Part shown: positions 31,401-34,491 of the stretch, one piece after another
Numbering within the stretch: position 1 is the first letter of the stretch
Layout: the number at the start of each line of letters is the position of its first letter
Assembly: GCA_008931825.1 (NCBI GenBank)
Contig: QXVZ01005664.1
Span: 1-34,491 of the forward strand
Direction of reading: 5' to 3'
Length of the DNA stretch: 34,491 bases
From: Phallusia fumigata
Lineage: Eukaryota; Chordata; Ascidiacea; Phlebobranchia; Ascidiidae
The notes under the pieces: model-generated
Database searches by the model: none
What the model was told of the DNA's origin: nothing
The model's input: the letters and a program-made list of their open reading frames with translations, nothing else
Translations under genes and position numbers: made by a program

Positions 31401-32470
31401 CGTCAGGGCGTAAAATAGTAGTTGCCTTACTGGCTTAGGCTTTTTGTTTACAAACGTTTTTATAAACTTCACACGTAACTGTAACCTGTAATGACAGCAC
31501 CCCTGAGATTGTTTAGACGGTTAAGGGAAAATCGCCCTTCATTACAGGAGATGTTATAGAAAGCATTGGGTACCTTTTAAAAGTTAAATAAACAGTCCTT
31601 TATTGTTGTTTTGTTACATACAATTTTGTGTGTCATTCTTCCAAAAATTAATACAAGACTTGGATTCGATATTCTAGATTCGAAACAACTATTCTAGAAT
31701 AGCCAGCTATTCTACTTTGAACATCCCTAGTGTGAGGTCATAAGCGTGTACGCCGTAGCGCCACGTTTCTAATTTCCAAAAAGAAAGAGAATCGTTTTAA
31801 GTTGGAAAATGCAAAACTTAAATGGATAATCAGTGGTTTTGACCGAGTTACCCTGCAGAAATCCGGCACACCATGCTGAATAAAACCAAATTTAAACCAA
31901 AATATTTACAGAGGTTAGGCTGGGTTTCGTGATTTAAATATGTGTAAATATGTTATGCGAGCTGGCGCATTTCTGCGCCTGCTAAACACGCTATTTGCTA
32001 AAAATCGTGGGGTAGCCTGTCAAGTTCAGTTTGGCCGTATGTTGTAGCGCTAGACCCATATACTGACATAAAAAACAGATCAGAACTTGTCACCGGTTTA
32101 ATGGTTTTATGTCGTCAGAGGAATAAAGTTTGGTGCACACAATTGTGTTTTAAAGAAATGGCATAGTGGTAAGTAATAGGCAAATTAAAAATAGGGAAAA
32201 TCTGATTTTGTCTTAGAAACATTTGGAACAGGAACATTTCTCACTGCAAGGGACTTAAACGTGTAGTTGGTTGACCCAGTGATTACAAAATATGTTGCCT
32301 TTGTGTTGCACCGCATCCATTTTCGCTTCAGGTGGAAAATAATCAGCGAGGAAAAGACGGTGCCTCACCAAGTATCCAACAAACAAGCTGATCGAAAGGA
32401 TTTGTACCGACTACATGATGCTGTAGCAATGCAGAATGTAAAAAATGTGTACGAAAATGCCAAAAGCTGA
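1284..32470 (+). CDS. Tudor-domain protein with TDRD9/Spindle-E-like C-terminus and coiled-coil N-terminus (spliced gene, 5' end uncertain)
   Basis: Seen: sixteen exons bounded by AG/GT can be joined without a frame break at 1284-1459, 13051-13218, 16299-16410, 19050-19220, 20396-20527, 21127-21249, 21929-22132, 22189-22302, 25136-25258, 26151-26276, 26356-26495, 26789-26848, 26979-27119, 27306-27387, 27506-27678 and 32332-32470. They total 2184 nt, or 727 residues plus stop. Residues 1-209 are helical and coiled-coil-like, about 254-441 form one extended Tudor domain, and about 484-715 resemble the conserved C-terminal domain of TDRD9/Spindle-E. Known: extended Tudor domains bind symmetrically dimethylated arginines on PIWI proteins in germ granules, and TDRD9/Spindle-E act in piRNA production. 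Inferred: a germline piRNA-pathway scaffold protein. Oddity: TDRD9 carries a DExH helicase ahead of its Tudor domain, and none is seen here. The front instead recalls RNF17/TDRD4. The exon 4 to exon 5 join is the weakest, and more 5' exons may lie outside the window. Confidence 0.75.
2062..3546. other. Contig between two gaps, mostly unassigned
   Basis: This stretch is bounded by N at 2061 and 3547. It contains the hAT MITE at 2143-2371, and the rest (2380-3546) has no recognised gene. A 148-codon minus-strand frame (3431-2985) has no family motif I can name and no codon or splice support. The contig's position inside the CAGTGTTTCATA element suggests it was misplaced, or is an allelic insertion. 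Confidence 0.5.
2143..2371. mobile_element. hAT-type MITE (CAGTGGTTCCCAACC ends)
   Basis: The left end is CAGTGGTTCCCAACC and the right end, inverted, is CAGCACTTCCCAACC. Flanking 8-mers are GACTATAA (2135-2142) and GACTATAC (2372-2379), a 7/8 target-site duplication. The 229-bp length and lack of coding capacity indicate a non-autonomous element. The CAGTGGTTCCCAACCTTTT terminus is a familiar hAT type across animals. Confidence 0.85.
4205..4380. repeat. Dispersed repeat module (GCTTGCAAACACCACAA)
   Basis: The segment contains GCTTGCAAACACCACAA followed by GTTTCTGTGATG and a TTACA-rich end. Similar modules appear at 11150-11290 and 22680-22870, near units of the ~125-bp repeat, so they seem to be variants of the same dispersed element. 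Confidence 0.55.
4872..5124. mobile_element. hAT-like MITE (CAGGTGTGCACAACC ends)
   Basis: The left end CAGGTGTGCACAACC and right end inverted CAGGAGTGCACAACC match at 14 of 15 positions. The flanking 8-mers do not match, so the target-site duplication has decayed or the boundaries are off by a few bases. There is no coding capacity. Confidence 0.6.
5640..6060. repeat. Dispersed composite repeat copy
   Basis: One decayed ~125-bp unit (ATAGCCCAAGCAGTTA, TTTAGACAGTTTGTATAACATGTC) is followed by the tail module with hairpin GTTTCTGCCTGCAGAAAC and GGGACCCAATGTGAAATGA. It ends at ATATGGTAAAAGCCC. Confidence 0.75.
6061..6911. other. Intron sequence without assigned element
   Basis: AT-rich intron. 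TACCACCCGTTCTTAACCTTTTT near 6578 resembles a hAT terminus (compare CAGTGTTTCTTAACC near 23890), but no matching opposite end was found. Nothing else is recognised. Confidence 0.4.
6912..8063. mobile_element. hAT-like element with CAGTGTTGGG ends and CTTGA-rich interior
   Basis: The left end CAGTGTTGGGGAAA and right end inverted CAGTGTTGGGTAAA form terminal inverted repeats. CTAGGT occurs on both sides, and the full 8-mers match at 6 of 8 positions. The interior near the right end is filled with ACTTGACTTGACTTGAG repeats (7610-8040). It is interrupted by the piggyBac-like insertion at 6935-7601, so the element itself is only about 480 bp. Confidence 0.7.
6935..7601. mobile_element. piggyBac-like non-autonomous element with TTAA sites
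   Basis: TTAA at 6931-6934 is followed by CTCTTTCCACTC. The other end is GAGTGGAAAGAG followed by TTAA at 7602-7605, giving perfect 12-bp inverted repeats. TTAA target duplication and CYCTTT-type ends are characteristic of the piggyBac superfamily. Subterminal repeats GAGTGTCTATATATAGACG and AAGTGTCTTTATATAGACGG lie near the left end. Frames inside (for example 7336-7566) show no transposase motif. Confidence 0.8.
8072..8587. mobile_element. hAT-type MITE (CAGGGGTCTCAAA ends)
   Basis: The left end CAGGGGTCTCAAA and right end inverted CTGGGGTCTCAAA are flanked by GCCTAGGT (8064-8071) and GCCTTGGT (8588-8595), a 7/8 duplication. GGGCCGCG-type motifs lie just inside both ends. It sits immediately next to the CAGTGTTGGG element, so the two insertions share a junction. 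Confidence 0.85.
8600..9740 (-). pseudogene. Decayed LINE-type retrotransposon fragment with reverse-transcriptase motifs
   Basis: On the minus strand, GVKEGDPLSLIL is encoded near 8908-8873, and STYIDDFT about 33 codons downstream (core YIDDF at 8792-8778). These are the GxxxGDPLS and YxDD motifs of reverse transcriptases at the spacing usual for LINEs. Frameshifts and stops lie between and around them, including a TGA after SDST. The strand is unusually G-rich on + from 8640 to 9740, unlike flanking introns. Plus-strand frames at 9210-9563 are antisense shadows. Confidence 0.6.
9741..11150. other. Intron stretch, mostly unassigned
   Basis: No repeat family or exon can be assigned with confidence. 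It includes a TGACGTCA palindrome (10379-10386), an inverted CCAAT (10444-10448), CCAAT (10479-10483) and TATAAAG (10496-10502), a promoter-like cluster that might belong to an LTR or other element. A 43-codon frame ending CAATTCAAG|GTAAC near 9895 looks exon-like, but its frame does not fit the gene. Confidence 0.35.
11150..11290. repeat. Dispersed repeat module (second copy of 4205-4380 type)
   Basis: ATGCTTACAAACACACCACAA and AGTTTCTGT correspond to the module at 4250-4320, diverged. No clear boundaries. Confidence 0.4.
11769..12764. mobile_element. hAT-type element (TAGAGATAGACCGAT ends), 996 bp
   Basis: The right end inverted reads TAGAGATAGACCGATATGA and the left end reads TTGGGATAGACCGAGTATC. 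Flanking 8-mers are identical: GTTTAAAA at 11761-11768 and 12765-12772. The interior has no transposase motif. Related copies begin at 23903 and 24210. Confidence 0.8.
12785..12960. repeat. Tail module of the dispersed composite repeat (diverged)
   Basis: TTTCATGACCCAATGTAAAATA and the surrounding sequence match the tail module seen at 335-375. The hairpin is lost. Confidence 0.5.
13051..13218 (+). CDS. Exon 2: coiled-coil segment
   Basis: The acceptor is AATATTTTAG and the donor CTGCAG|GTTGGT. Its first base completes the Arg codon begun in exon 1, and it ends with AG that joins the G of exon 3 to give another Arg. The 55 codons are strongly helical, with many K, E, Q and L residues and heptad-like hydrophobic spacing (for example SFFKEKESEVKNL). 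Matching phases on both sides support a real exon despite the 11.6-kb intron before it. Confidence 0.7.
13219..14090. other. Intron 2, 5' part
   Basis: Positions 13262-13335 match the head module of the dispersed repeat (GATAAAACTTTCACAACTGGTAGATATGGGCATGA). The rest to 14090 is AT-rich intron with nothing recognised. Confidence 0.5.
14095..14560. repeat. Dispersed composite repeat copy: head plus about three core units
   Basis: The head (CCTGCAGCTTATCAATGCATTTTTTCC, then TTTTACAAATGGTAGATATTGTCATG) is followed by units with CCCAGCTAACCTCCTAAAA, GATGAAATTTGGGCAGTTTG and CATTCCATTGTGGC. The units are diverged from those at 28200-28600. Confidence 0.7.
14998..16002. mobile_element. hAT-type element (TAGGGTTGG ends) inserted in the outer element
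   Basis: The left end TAGGGTTGGCAAGCC and right end inverted TAGGGTTGGGTATTT share the first nine bases. Both sides carry GTTATAAC (14990-14997 and 16003-16010), a perfect 8-bp duplication. Subterminal TTGACCGGTCAA palindromes occur near both ends. Inside, from about 15317, is a third copy of the TAGGGATGTT family in + orientation, truncated near 15870. Confidence 0.8.
15317..15870 (+). mobile_element. Innermost TAGGGATGTT-family fragment
   Basis: It starts GGGGATGTTTAGAGTAGAATATTGAATC. It continues with TTTATATTGGGTAATTGGAACC and AAAATAGTAGTTGCCTT, in the same order as the copy at 31085-31620. The 3' terminus is missing. GGTTCGAATCC at 15352-15362 is part of this element. Confidence 0.55.
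16299..16410 (+). CDS. Exon 3: coiled-coil segment
   Basis: The acceptor is GTTTTACAG and the donor CTTCAG|GTACTT. It enters in phase 2 as exon 2 requires and leaves in phase 0. The 37 codons form a leucine- and lysine-rich helix (RLSMLKLEKIVHVLV) ending FDELQ. It has no usable ATG, so only phase and splice-site reading reveals it. Confidence 0.65.
16480..17125. repeat. Dispersed repeat: hairpin tail plus a ~460-bp associated module
   Basis: Positions 16485-16575 carry the tail with TTTCTGCCAGCAGAAA and AAACCCAATGTAAAATATTGTGGGGAA. From 16665 to 17125 follows a module (TTGCTGGATTGCAATGTAGAATACAG, then ACAACAGATGCATCCCACTGG, GATTGCGTAGTGG and AAGGTCACTGTAGGTCA) repeated in diverged form at 19900-20263. 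The frame at 16548-16862 lies inside this repeat and is not considered coding. Confidence 0.7.
17126..18025. other. Intron 3 stretch
   Basis: AT-rich intron with a fragment of the repeat head at about 17515-17560 (AAATGAAACTTTTAACAAGTGGTAGAT). It also has a small internal repeat, AAGCTGAGGTAATACC/AAGCTCAGGTAATGC, at 17640-17672, and a near-palindrome GGTGCGCCGCACC at 17953-17965. Nothing else is recognised. Confidence 0.5.
18030..18600. repeat. Dispersed composite repeat copy followed by poly-A/T hairpin tract
   Basis: Head (18040-18150) and two to three core units (18160-18415) are followed by an extreme A/T tract (18425-18555). That tract has long T runs followed by long A runs and could fold back on itself. 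Confidence 0.65.
19050..19220 (+). CDS. Exon 4: coiled-coil segment
   Basis: The acceptor is AATTTTTTTAG and the donor TGT|GTAAGT (near-consensus). The exon is 57 codons, phase 0 at both ends. The sequence is rich in H, K, Q and E (for example NYKENVKKEICFKDQ) and predicted helical by eye, continuing the coiled coil. The join to exon 5 in phase 0 needs an AAG acceptor. Otherwise an unseen exon lies between them, possibly at the gap at 20264. Confidence 0.7.
19585..20263. repeat. Dispersed composite repeat copy plus second copy of the 16665-17125 module
   Basis: The head (CAGTTTGTCCTTCCATTTTTGAGATGAAAGG, GGATTTGGATGAAACTTTCACAGC) and two core units run to about 19880. The module TTTTGCAATGTAGAAGACAG, ACAACAGACGAATCCCAGCTG, GCGTGATTGCGTAGTG and AAGGTCACTGCAGATCA then runs to the gap at 20264. 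Confidence 0.7.
20264..20264. other. Assembly gap (single N)
   Basis: One N lies in the intron between exons 4 and 5, about 130 bases before exon 5. No flanking duplication is seen here, so the missing length is unknown. An unseen exon in this gap would explain the awkward exon 4 to exon 5 phase. Confidence 0.8.
20396..20527 (+). CDS. Exon 5: linker leading into the extended Tudor domain
   Basis: Forty-four codons end at the strong donor CTG|GTAAGT in phase 0. Three in-frame acceptors are possible: TTTTAG before 20340 (phase 1), ACCAG before 20386 (phase 2) and TTAAG before 20396 (phase 0). Only the last joins exon 4 in frame. The encoded segment has no recognised domain (ESPFLCETLAMPMF, then EVPKPGNL) and leads straight into the first strand of the Tudor domain in exon 6. 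Confidence 0.65.
20880..21070. repeat. Diverged tail module of the dispersed repeat
   Basis: ATATGTGAGGACCCATGCTG, ATAATCATGTCATAAAATGCTTGG, GGGACCCAATGTAAAATAATGTAGTG and ATATGGTAAAAGCCCCCATTCTAGT. The hairpin is degraded. Confidence 0.65.
21127..21249 (+). CDS. Exon 6: N-terminal SN-like strands of the extended Tudor domain
   Basis: The acceptor is TTTTGCAG and the donor AACAAG|GTTACT. The exon is phase 0 at both ends, 41 codons. It reads VYFDICITHVNSAVGFWGYK, the usual opening of an extended Tudor domain (a strand ending in THV followed by an aromatic FW). FWGY at this position is reminiscent of TDRD9/Spindle-E. The remainder is the helix that precedes the Tudor core. Confidence 0.85.
21470..21660. 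repeat. Diverged tail module of the dispersed repeat
   Basis: GGACCCATTGTAAAATAATGTAGTG and CACATTTCTAGT match the tail order. It lies in the intron between exons 6 and 7. Confidence 0.6.
21929..22132 (+). CDS. Exon 7: Tudor core
   Basis: The acceptor is ACATGCAAG and the donor CAA|GTAGGT. It is phase 0 at both ends, 68 codons. It contains the hallmark Tudor motifs in order: LAPFDDG, HYYRAII, VWFVDYGN, then the helix LRKIPDDL. The aromatic residues and the final Asn of FVDYGN are the positions that make the methyl-arginine cage in family members, so ligand binding is plausible. This is the most secure coding exon in the window. Confidence 0.95.
22189..22302 (+). CDS. Exon 8: SN-like half of extended Tudor domain
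   Basis: The acceptor is AAAAACAG and the donor GTGAAG|GTATGG. It is phase 0 at both ends, 38 codons. It encodes AIQFQLHGIKVNE, then a helix, then KVKVK. This is the usual order after a Tudor core: a strand with LxGI, a helix containing the Trp/Phe patch, and the next strand. It splices directly to the valine-rich strand in exon 9. Confidence 0.9.
22670..23039. repeat. Dispersed repeat copy interrupted by a hAT MITE
   Basis: GCTTGCAAACACCACAAGTTTCTGTGATG (22766-22794) and core-unit pieces (CCTGTTGAACAATGTCCGATTGGGATAAAATT) run to the insertion. The unit resumes after it at 23393 with CCACAGTAGTTACCCCACTAACCCC and ends near 23470. Confidence 0.65.
23048..23384. mobile_element. hAT-type MITE (CAGGGGTGGTCAA ends)
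   Basis: The left end CAGGGGTGGTCAA and right end inverted CAGGGGTGGCCAA are flanked by a perfect 8-bp duplication CTCTATAG (23040-23047 and 23385-23392). The 337-bp interior has TCGATCGCGATCGA palindromic sequence near the right end. It is inserted inside a core unit of the dispersed repeat, so it is younger than that copy. Confidence 0.9.
23709..24323. repeat. ~305-bp duplication around gap at 24014
   Basis: Positions 23709-24013 and 24015-24323 are nearly identical, starting AACAGAGCACATTTCAACC and ending TTAGGCAATGCTC. They differ by a few substitutions and short indels. The copies meet at a single N. The differences are at the level expected between haplotypes, so this is probably two alleles placed in tandem. 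Confidence 0.75.
24210..24432. mobile_element. hAT-type MITE (TAGAGATAGACCGAT ends), short copy
   Basis: The left end is AGAGATAGACCTATATGATT (in the first haplotype copy near 23900, TAGAGATAGACCGATATGA). The right end inverted is TAGAGATAGACCGATTATC. Flanks CCCTGAAG and CCCGAAAG agree at 6 of 8 positions. It is the same family as 11769-12764 but much shorter. Confidence 0.65.
24440..25135. other. Intron stretch before exon 9
   Basis: No exon is assigned. A 72-codon frame at 24673-24891 lacks splice or phase support. AAAGTCAGCGCCTATGAG near 24980 resembles, inverted, CATAGGCGTCGATTTTTT near 2620, so an element related to that contig may be present. Confidence 0.35.
25136..25258 (+). CDS. Exon 9: end of extended Tudor domain
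   Basis: The acceptor is GTTTTTCAG and the donor CTGAG|GTACGA. It is phase 0 at both ends, 41 codons. It reads HSVVSDIVHVDLFC, then NVNQLLV-like residues (KHVNQLLVTQNYCE). This matches the closing part of extended Tudor domains, where VDL is followed by an Asn-containing helix and a Gly-or-Asn/Tyr-Cys/Ala-Glu end. The intron before it (2.8 kb) holds a hAT insertion inside a dispersed repeat. Confidence 0.9.
25677..26115. mobile_element. hAT-type MITE (TAGTGATGCACCGAA ends)
   Basis: The left end TAGTGATGCACCGAA and right end inverted TAGTGATGTACCGAA are flanked by a perfect 8-bp duplication GTATTAAG (25669-25676 and 26116-26123). The 439-bp interior is rich in TTCGGCCGAA-like motifs near the ends. 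It lies in the intron between exons 9 and 10, ending 35 bases before exon 10. Confidence 0.9.
26151..26276 (+). CDS. Exon 10: low-complexity linker
   Basis: The acceptor is AAATACCCTAG and the donor GAAAAG|GTGTTT. It is phase 0 at both ends, 42 codons with no in-frame stop and no ATG. It encodes FNHLRWDHANQHQSP, then HKKLDKEWVEVNSLS, a charged linker between the Tudor domain and the C-terminal domain. The hAT element 25677-26115 ends only 35 bases before it. No family match is recognised; the evidence is the open frame, splice sites and phase. Confidence 0.65.
26356..26495 (+). CDS. Exon 11: start of TDRD9-like C-terminal domain
   Basis: The acceptor is AATGATTAG and the donor AACCG|GTAAAC. 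It enters in phase 0 and leaves in phase 2, matching exon 10 and exon 12. It encodes VTIQGPRTTFET, then RSVNIDRSGVNSISI and HQDP. From knowledge of the family, TDRD9/Spindle-E proteins have a GP segment, then a strand and an xINSV or VNSV motif at this point. An identical copy lies at 26575-26714 across the gap at 26563. Confidence 0.8.
26575..26714 (+). CDS. Second, identical copy of exon 11 (probable assembly artefact)
   Basis: This copy has the same 140 bases, acceptor and donor as 26356-26495. It lies inside a 218-bp exact duplication that flanks a single N. Using both copies would join phase 2 to phase 0 and break the frame, so a transcript can use only one. The simplest reading is that two contig ends overlapped and were not merged. 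Confidence 0.6.
26789..26848 (+). CDS. Exon 12: TDRD9-like C-terminal domain
   Basis: The acceptor is GTTTTTAG and the donor GCAAG|GTATCA. It is 60 bases, phase 2 at both ends. The correct frame reads CMLIAAQVGINQSGSTMLA; the frame starting ATG at 26789 does not join its neighbours. The AAxVGxNxSGST pattern is typical of the TDRD9/Spindle-E C-terminal domain. It is too short to appear as an ordinary reading frame. Confidence 0.85.
26979..27119 (+). CDS. Exon 13: TDRD9-like C-terminal domain core
   Basis: The acceptor is ATTTTAAG and the donor AACAG|GTTTTT (weak). It is phase 2 at both ends, 46 codons plus split codons. It encodes NTTIMSPIKGLLPLL, FAPVVEFRVD and YTGAICGLGS. These match the most conserved stretch of the TDRD9/Spindle-E C-terminus as I know it (T-L-M-P-x-I-x-G-L, F-A-P-x-x-E-x-R-V-D, Y-T-G-x-x-C-G-L-G). 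The match is the main ground for the family call. Confidence 0.9.
27306..27387 (+). CDS. Exon 14: TDRD9-like C-terminal domain
   Basis: The acceptor is TTTTACAG and the donor TTGAT|GTTAGT. It enters in phase 2 and leaves in phase 0, 27 codons. It encodes FPDHDIEVMFDFNLTLQDII. The PDHDIE motif followed by an F/V-rich strand and an acidic helix start agrees with TDRD9 family order. There is no ATG-initiated frame of its own. Confidence 0.85.
27506..27678 (+). CDS. Exon 15: TDRD9-like C-terminal domain, helical part
   Basis: The acceptor is TCGTGGCAG and the donor TACAG|GTCTGG. It enters in phase 0 and leaves in phase 2. It encodes INGLRMMINIAVGG, then RIQTNARQKLLAFLTKPR and SSRPYR. The INxLRxxIN and ARQKLL helices are expected in TDRD9 at this point. 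If the donor is not used, the frame continues 13 codons to a TAG at 27716-27718, with AATAAA shortly after it, so an alternative short C-terminus is possible. Confidence 0.85.
27679..28080. other. Start of last intron, possible alternative 3' end
   Basis: If exon 15 is not spliced, translation continues to TAG at 27716-27718, and AATAAA follows at 27729-27734. A 129-codon minus-strand frame (28102-27713) overlaps this stretch. It has a hydrophobic segment but no motif I recognise. Confidence 0.4.
28084..29553. repeat. Dispersed composite repeat copy with ~4 tandem units, first haplotype copy
   Basis: The head starts at about 28084 (TACCCTGCAGCTTGTCCATGC). Tandem units of about 125 bp start their TTGGATGA segment near 28231, 28359 and 28487. 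The tail with hairpin GTTTCTGCCTGCAGAAAC is at 28696-28713, ending TTCTAGT near 28853. Unrelated sequence to the gap at 29554 follows, including a long hairpin at 29007-29049. The whole stretch recurs at 29555-31113. Confidence 0.8.
29555..31113. repeat. Second copy of the 28.1-29.55 kb segment (probable other haplotype)
   Basis: After the gap the sequence restarts in the head module (AATGTTTGGCGGATTTGGATG). It runs through about five ~125-bp units and the tail, then matches 28.6-29.55 kb nearly base for base until GGGTAATCGGA, and continues past the gap point. One unit carries a run of 15 C at about 29815-29829 in place of normal unit sequence. Confidence 0.8.
31085..31729 (+). mobile_element. 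hAT-like element copy (TAGGGATGTT family)
   Basis: The 3' end AGCTATTCTACTTTGAACATCCCTA (to 31729) is the inverted TAGGGATGTTCAAAGTAGAATAGCT terminus. The body aligns in order with the minus-strand reading of 14586-16230 (GCGCAATTCGTC, GAATGCGAGTGA, AAAATAGTAGTTGCC, ACAGGAGATGTTATAGAA). The 5' terminus is missing or lies in the duplicated segment upstream. Confidence 0.6.
32332..32470 (+). CDS. Exon 16: terminal coding exon
   Basis: The acceptor is CGCTTCAG. The first base completes Arg with exon 15, giving RPYRWK at the junction, close to the KPYEW motif near the end of TDRD9. The exon then encodes HQVSNKQADRKDLYRL and ends NAKS followed by TGA (32468-32470). The preceding intron is 4.65 kb and includes a duplicated 1.5-kb segment, so its true size is uncertain. 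A decayed tandem copy of the 3' half of this exon follows at 32571-32740. Confidence 0.7.
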
Positions 32471-32570
32471 ACACTTTAAATGTTTTTAGTTAATCCTTTT
32501 CCATCATGCTGACTTTTTTCTGAATTCATTGTATTCATTTCTTTTAAAATGCCTACAGAACAAAACGTGC

Positions 32571-32740
32571 AACACTGTTCAAGCTGATCGAAAGGTTTGT
32601 ACACATGATCCTGTAGCAGTGCCGAGCGTATGAAATGTATGTGAAAATGCCAAGAACTCTTAAAATGTGTTGAGGTAATCTTATTCTGTCATGCTGCGTT
32701 TTTTTTCTGAATTCATTGCATATGCCCACATTTCTTTTCA
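32571..32740 (+). pseudogene. Decayed tandem copy of the 3' half of the terminal exon and its flank
   Basis: CAAGCTGATCGAAAGG, CATGATCCTGTAGCAGTGC, TGTGAAAATGCCAA and CTGAATTCATTG repeat, in order, the sequence of 32384-32540 at a distance of about 195 bp. The coding frame is broken by an early TGA after GCGTA. A tandem duplication of the exon end followed by decay is the simplest reading. Confidence 0.75.
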
Positions 32741-33694
32741 ATACATCACAAAAAGTTGGCTGTGGCCCAATGTCATGTAATCCATTCTGACAAAATTCGA
32801 CTAACAGTCCAAATGTTTATTGTGGATTAAATCTTTTGGCCTCGAATTCGCCAGATGAATTTTTAGGTGGCGAAGTAACAACATCGCCCTTGTTTTGTCT
32901 TCTGCAAAAAGCCTCTTTCGAAAATGGCTTGGACCTTGCAATCTCGCTACCTAAACTAAAGTTACTTTAAGCTGGTTTCGTAAAATTTTGGAAAATACGT
33001 ACAAACCGTTTCCAAAGTTATAAATGAATCCATATCCAGGCACAATAAACACTACAACACCCGACTATCGCAGAAAGATGAACGTTTGACCGTTTGGCCA
33101 ATCGGAAAACGGACTGGTCATACTCGTGGTACGCGGAAACAAACTACTAGCTTAATGCGGGGCAATGATCTGACCAAATCCTGTTACGTGTGAAGACCTG
33201 ACCTAATTTGAGGTATAAGGACTTGTTTGCAACACTGGCATGGTATATTAGTGCTTGGCTGTTGGTCGCACAAAGCAAGCAATACACCCGGTAGTAAAGG
33301 TAAGCCGGAACAGTCCGGAACGCCGTTTCAGCTAATAAATTATTGCCGGTACGGCGTTCTGCTAAGAGTCTCAACATAAAGGTGGTGCCAGTTTCGATCA
33401 CGAATCTATTAAAAAATCCCTTATTAATCTTAAAATTTTCTTCATATTCTCGACAATATTTTGCCTTGTTATTGTTTCGTAGCCCGTTTTTTATGTGTGA
33501 CGTAATAGGTAACCGTTTTCCGTAGCCAAATTTTCGGGTAGATGTTTACAAATACCGGATCTTTCAGACAAGAAAATTATATTACTTTCATCATTGAAAA
33601 CAATACAATAGCATGTTACACAAGTTGTCCAAATTTTATGTAAATTGGACATAGATTATAATTTTACCAATTTCATGGGGCTTTTGGGTTAAAT
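32741..33694. other. 3' flank of the gene
   Basis: An AATAAA at 33044-33049 is the nearest clear polyadenylation-type signal after the stop. ACGCCGT at 33320-33326 and ACGGCGT at 33351-33357 form a short inverted repeat. No other gene is recognised. Confidence 0.35.
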
Positions 33695-34185
33695 CAGACA
33701 TGTCCAAAAAATACGGCCCCCTTGATGATTCTATATGGCCCAGCGTACATTTCTGAGTCTGCCGAAAAAAACGAATCTCTAGCTCATTTCTGTCTAGTGT
33801 TATGTTTTTTTCATTAAACGACCCAAAAAAATTTTAATATCTACCCCAAGATCCCAAACGCTTTGTCCAGCCGCCAAATGGCAGAAAATCTGACCCAGGG
33901 TTGCCAGATTAAAATTTTAATAAAAGCCACACAAAACCAGAAAGTAGTCAAACATATTTAAATACATCATACACCGGTTACTACTCACAGAAAATACACG
34001 ATTTGTATGACTTACAAATCACAGTTATGAGCAAAACCCAAAAACTTCTCACGCCAATACGTGTTACGGAAAGCTTTTACGTGAAGCCGCAGGTCGCGTC
34101 AACTCACAAGCCTAATCCAATCTTTAGTGGGCCATATGCAACACAAACAAAACCACAGTCGGGGGCCCTACTTTGGACACTACTG
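33695..34185. mobile_element. hAT-like MITE (CAGACATGTCCAAA ends)
   Basis: The left end CAGACATGTCCAAA with ACGGCCCCC inside, and the right end inverted CAGTAGTGTCCAAAGTAGGGCCCCC, match the common hAT terminus with GTCCAAA and GGCCC. The flanking 8-mers do not match well, so the target-site duplication is not confirmed. Confidence 0.6.
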
Positions 34186-34491
34186 ACTTAAGAGGTCCCA
34201 AACAAACTGGTGTGTTGCGGCCACATCAAATTCGCAACAGCACAGAACGTAATGTTTCATGTTCAGGCTGGAAGTATAGCCTATACAATCTAAACCTCCG
34301 TACGTCTAAAATCATCAGTGTTTTGTGGAAATGACCCATATTGATTAATTATAGCAACTATTTAAAAAAAAGCCAACCTTCTAGGCCTATTGCTTGGTTG
34401 GCTTATGCGCTGGGCCCAGGCTACCCTAGACGTTACTTGCACATCTCTATTTAACTAAGTTGCTGGTTGGGGTCGGAGCTTTTGCGCTCCC

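Noticed and set aside
34462..34490. GGAGC-TTTTGC-GCTCC hairpin at the window end, considered as a histone-type 3' stem-loop
   Set aside because: The sequence does not match the histone stem-loop consensus and no histone gene precedes it.

Overview
This window looks like animal nuclear DNA: AT-rich, intron-dominated and crowded with transposon relics. My best guess is an ascidian such as Ciona or a relative. That guess rests on general composition, on gene-rich but repeat-littered introns, and on signs of a highly polymorphic genome (unmerged haplotype copies around one-base gaps). It has not been tested by any search. No bacterial operon, CRISPR array, rRNA or convincing tRNA gene is present.

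One protein-coding gene runs through the whole window on the + strand. Sixteen short exons between 1284 and 32470 can be chained by splice sites and reading phase into about 727 codons ending in a stop. Exons 1-4 (1284-19220) encode a helical, coiled-coil-like segment resembling the coiled coil that follows the B-box in TRIM-type proteins. Exons 5-9 (20396-25258) encode one extended Tudor domain (FWGY, YYRA and FVDYGN motifs). Exons 10-16 (26151-32470) encode a region that matches the conserved C-terminal domain of TDRD9/Spindle-E, the piRNA-pathway helicase. No helicase domain is visible upstream of the Tudor domain inside the window. If the exon chain is right, this is a Tudor protein with an RNF17/TRIM-like front and a TDRD9-like back, which I find the most interesting feature here. 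A cysteine/histidine-rich reading frame at 494-703 could be a RING exon of the same gene but is unproven.

The introns are a transposon graveyard. Nine or more hAT-type non-autonomous elements can be delimited by terminal inverted repeats, and most have 8-bp target-site duplications (1741-3919, 2143-2371, 6912-8063, 8072-8587, 11769-12764, 14998-16002, 23048-23384, 25677-26115; also 4872-5124, 24210-24432, 33695-34185 and the 14586-16230 and 31085-31729 copies). A piggyBac-like element with TTAA ends sits inside one of them (6935-7601). A decayed LINE with reverse-transcriptase motifs lies on the minus strand near 8600-9740. A separate dispersed repeat family recurs in most introns. It has a head module, a variable number of tandem units of about 125 bp, and a tail with a GTTTCTGC/GCAGAAAC hairpin.

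Six single N positions (2061, 3547, 20264, 24014, 26563, 29554) mark assembly joins. Four of them are involved in near-identical flanking duplications, which are most simply read as unmerged overlaps or haplotypes rather than real duplications. One of these duplicates a coding exon (26356-26495 and 26575-26714), and reading phase permits only one copy to be used.
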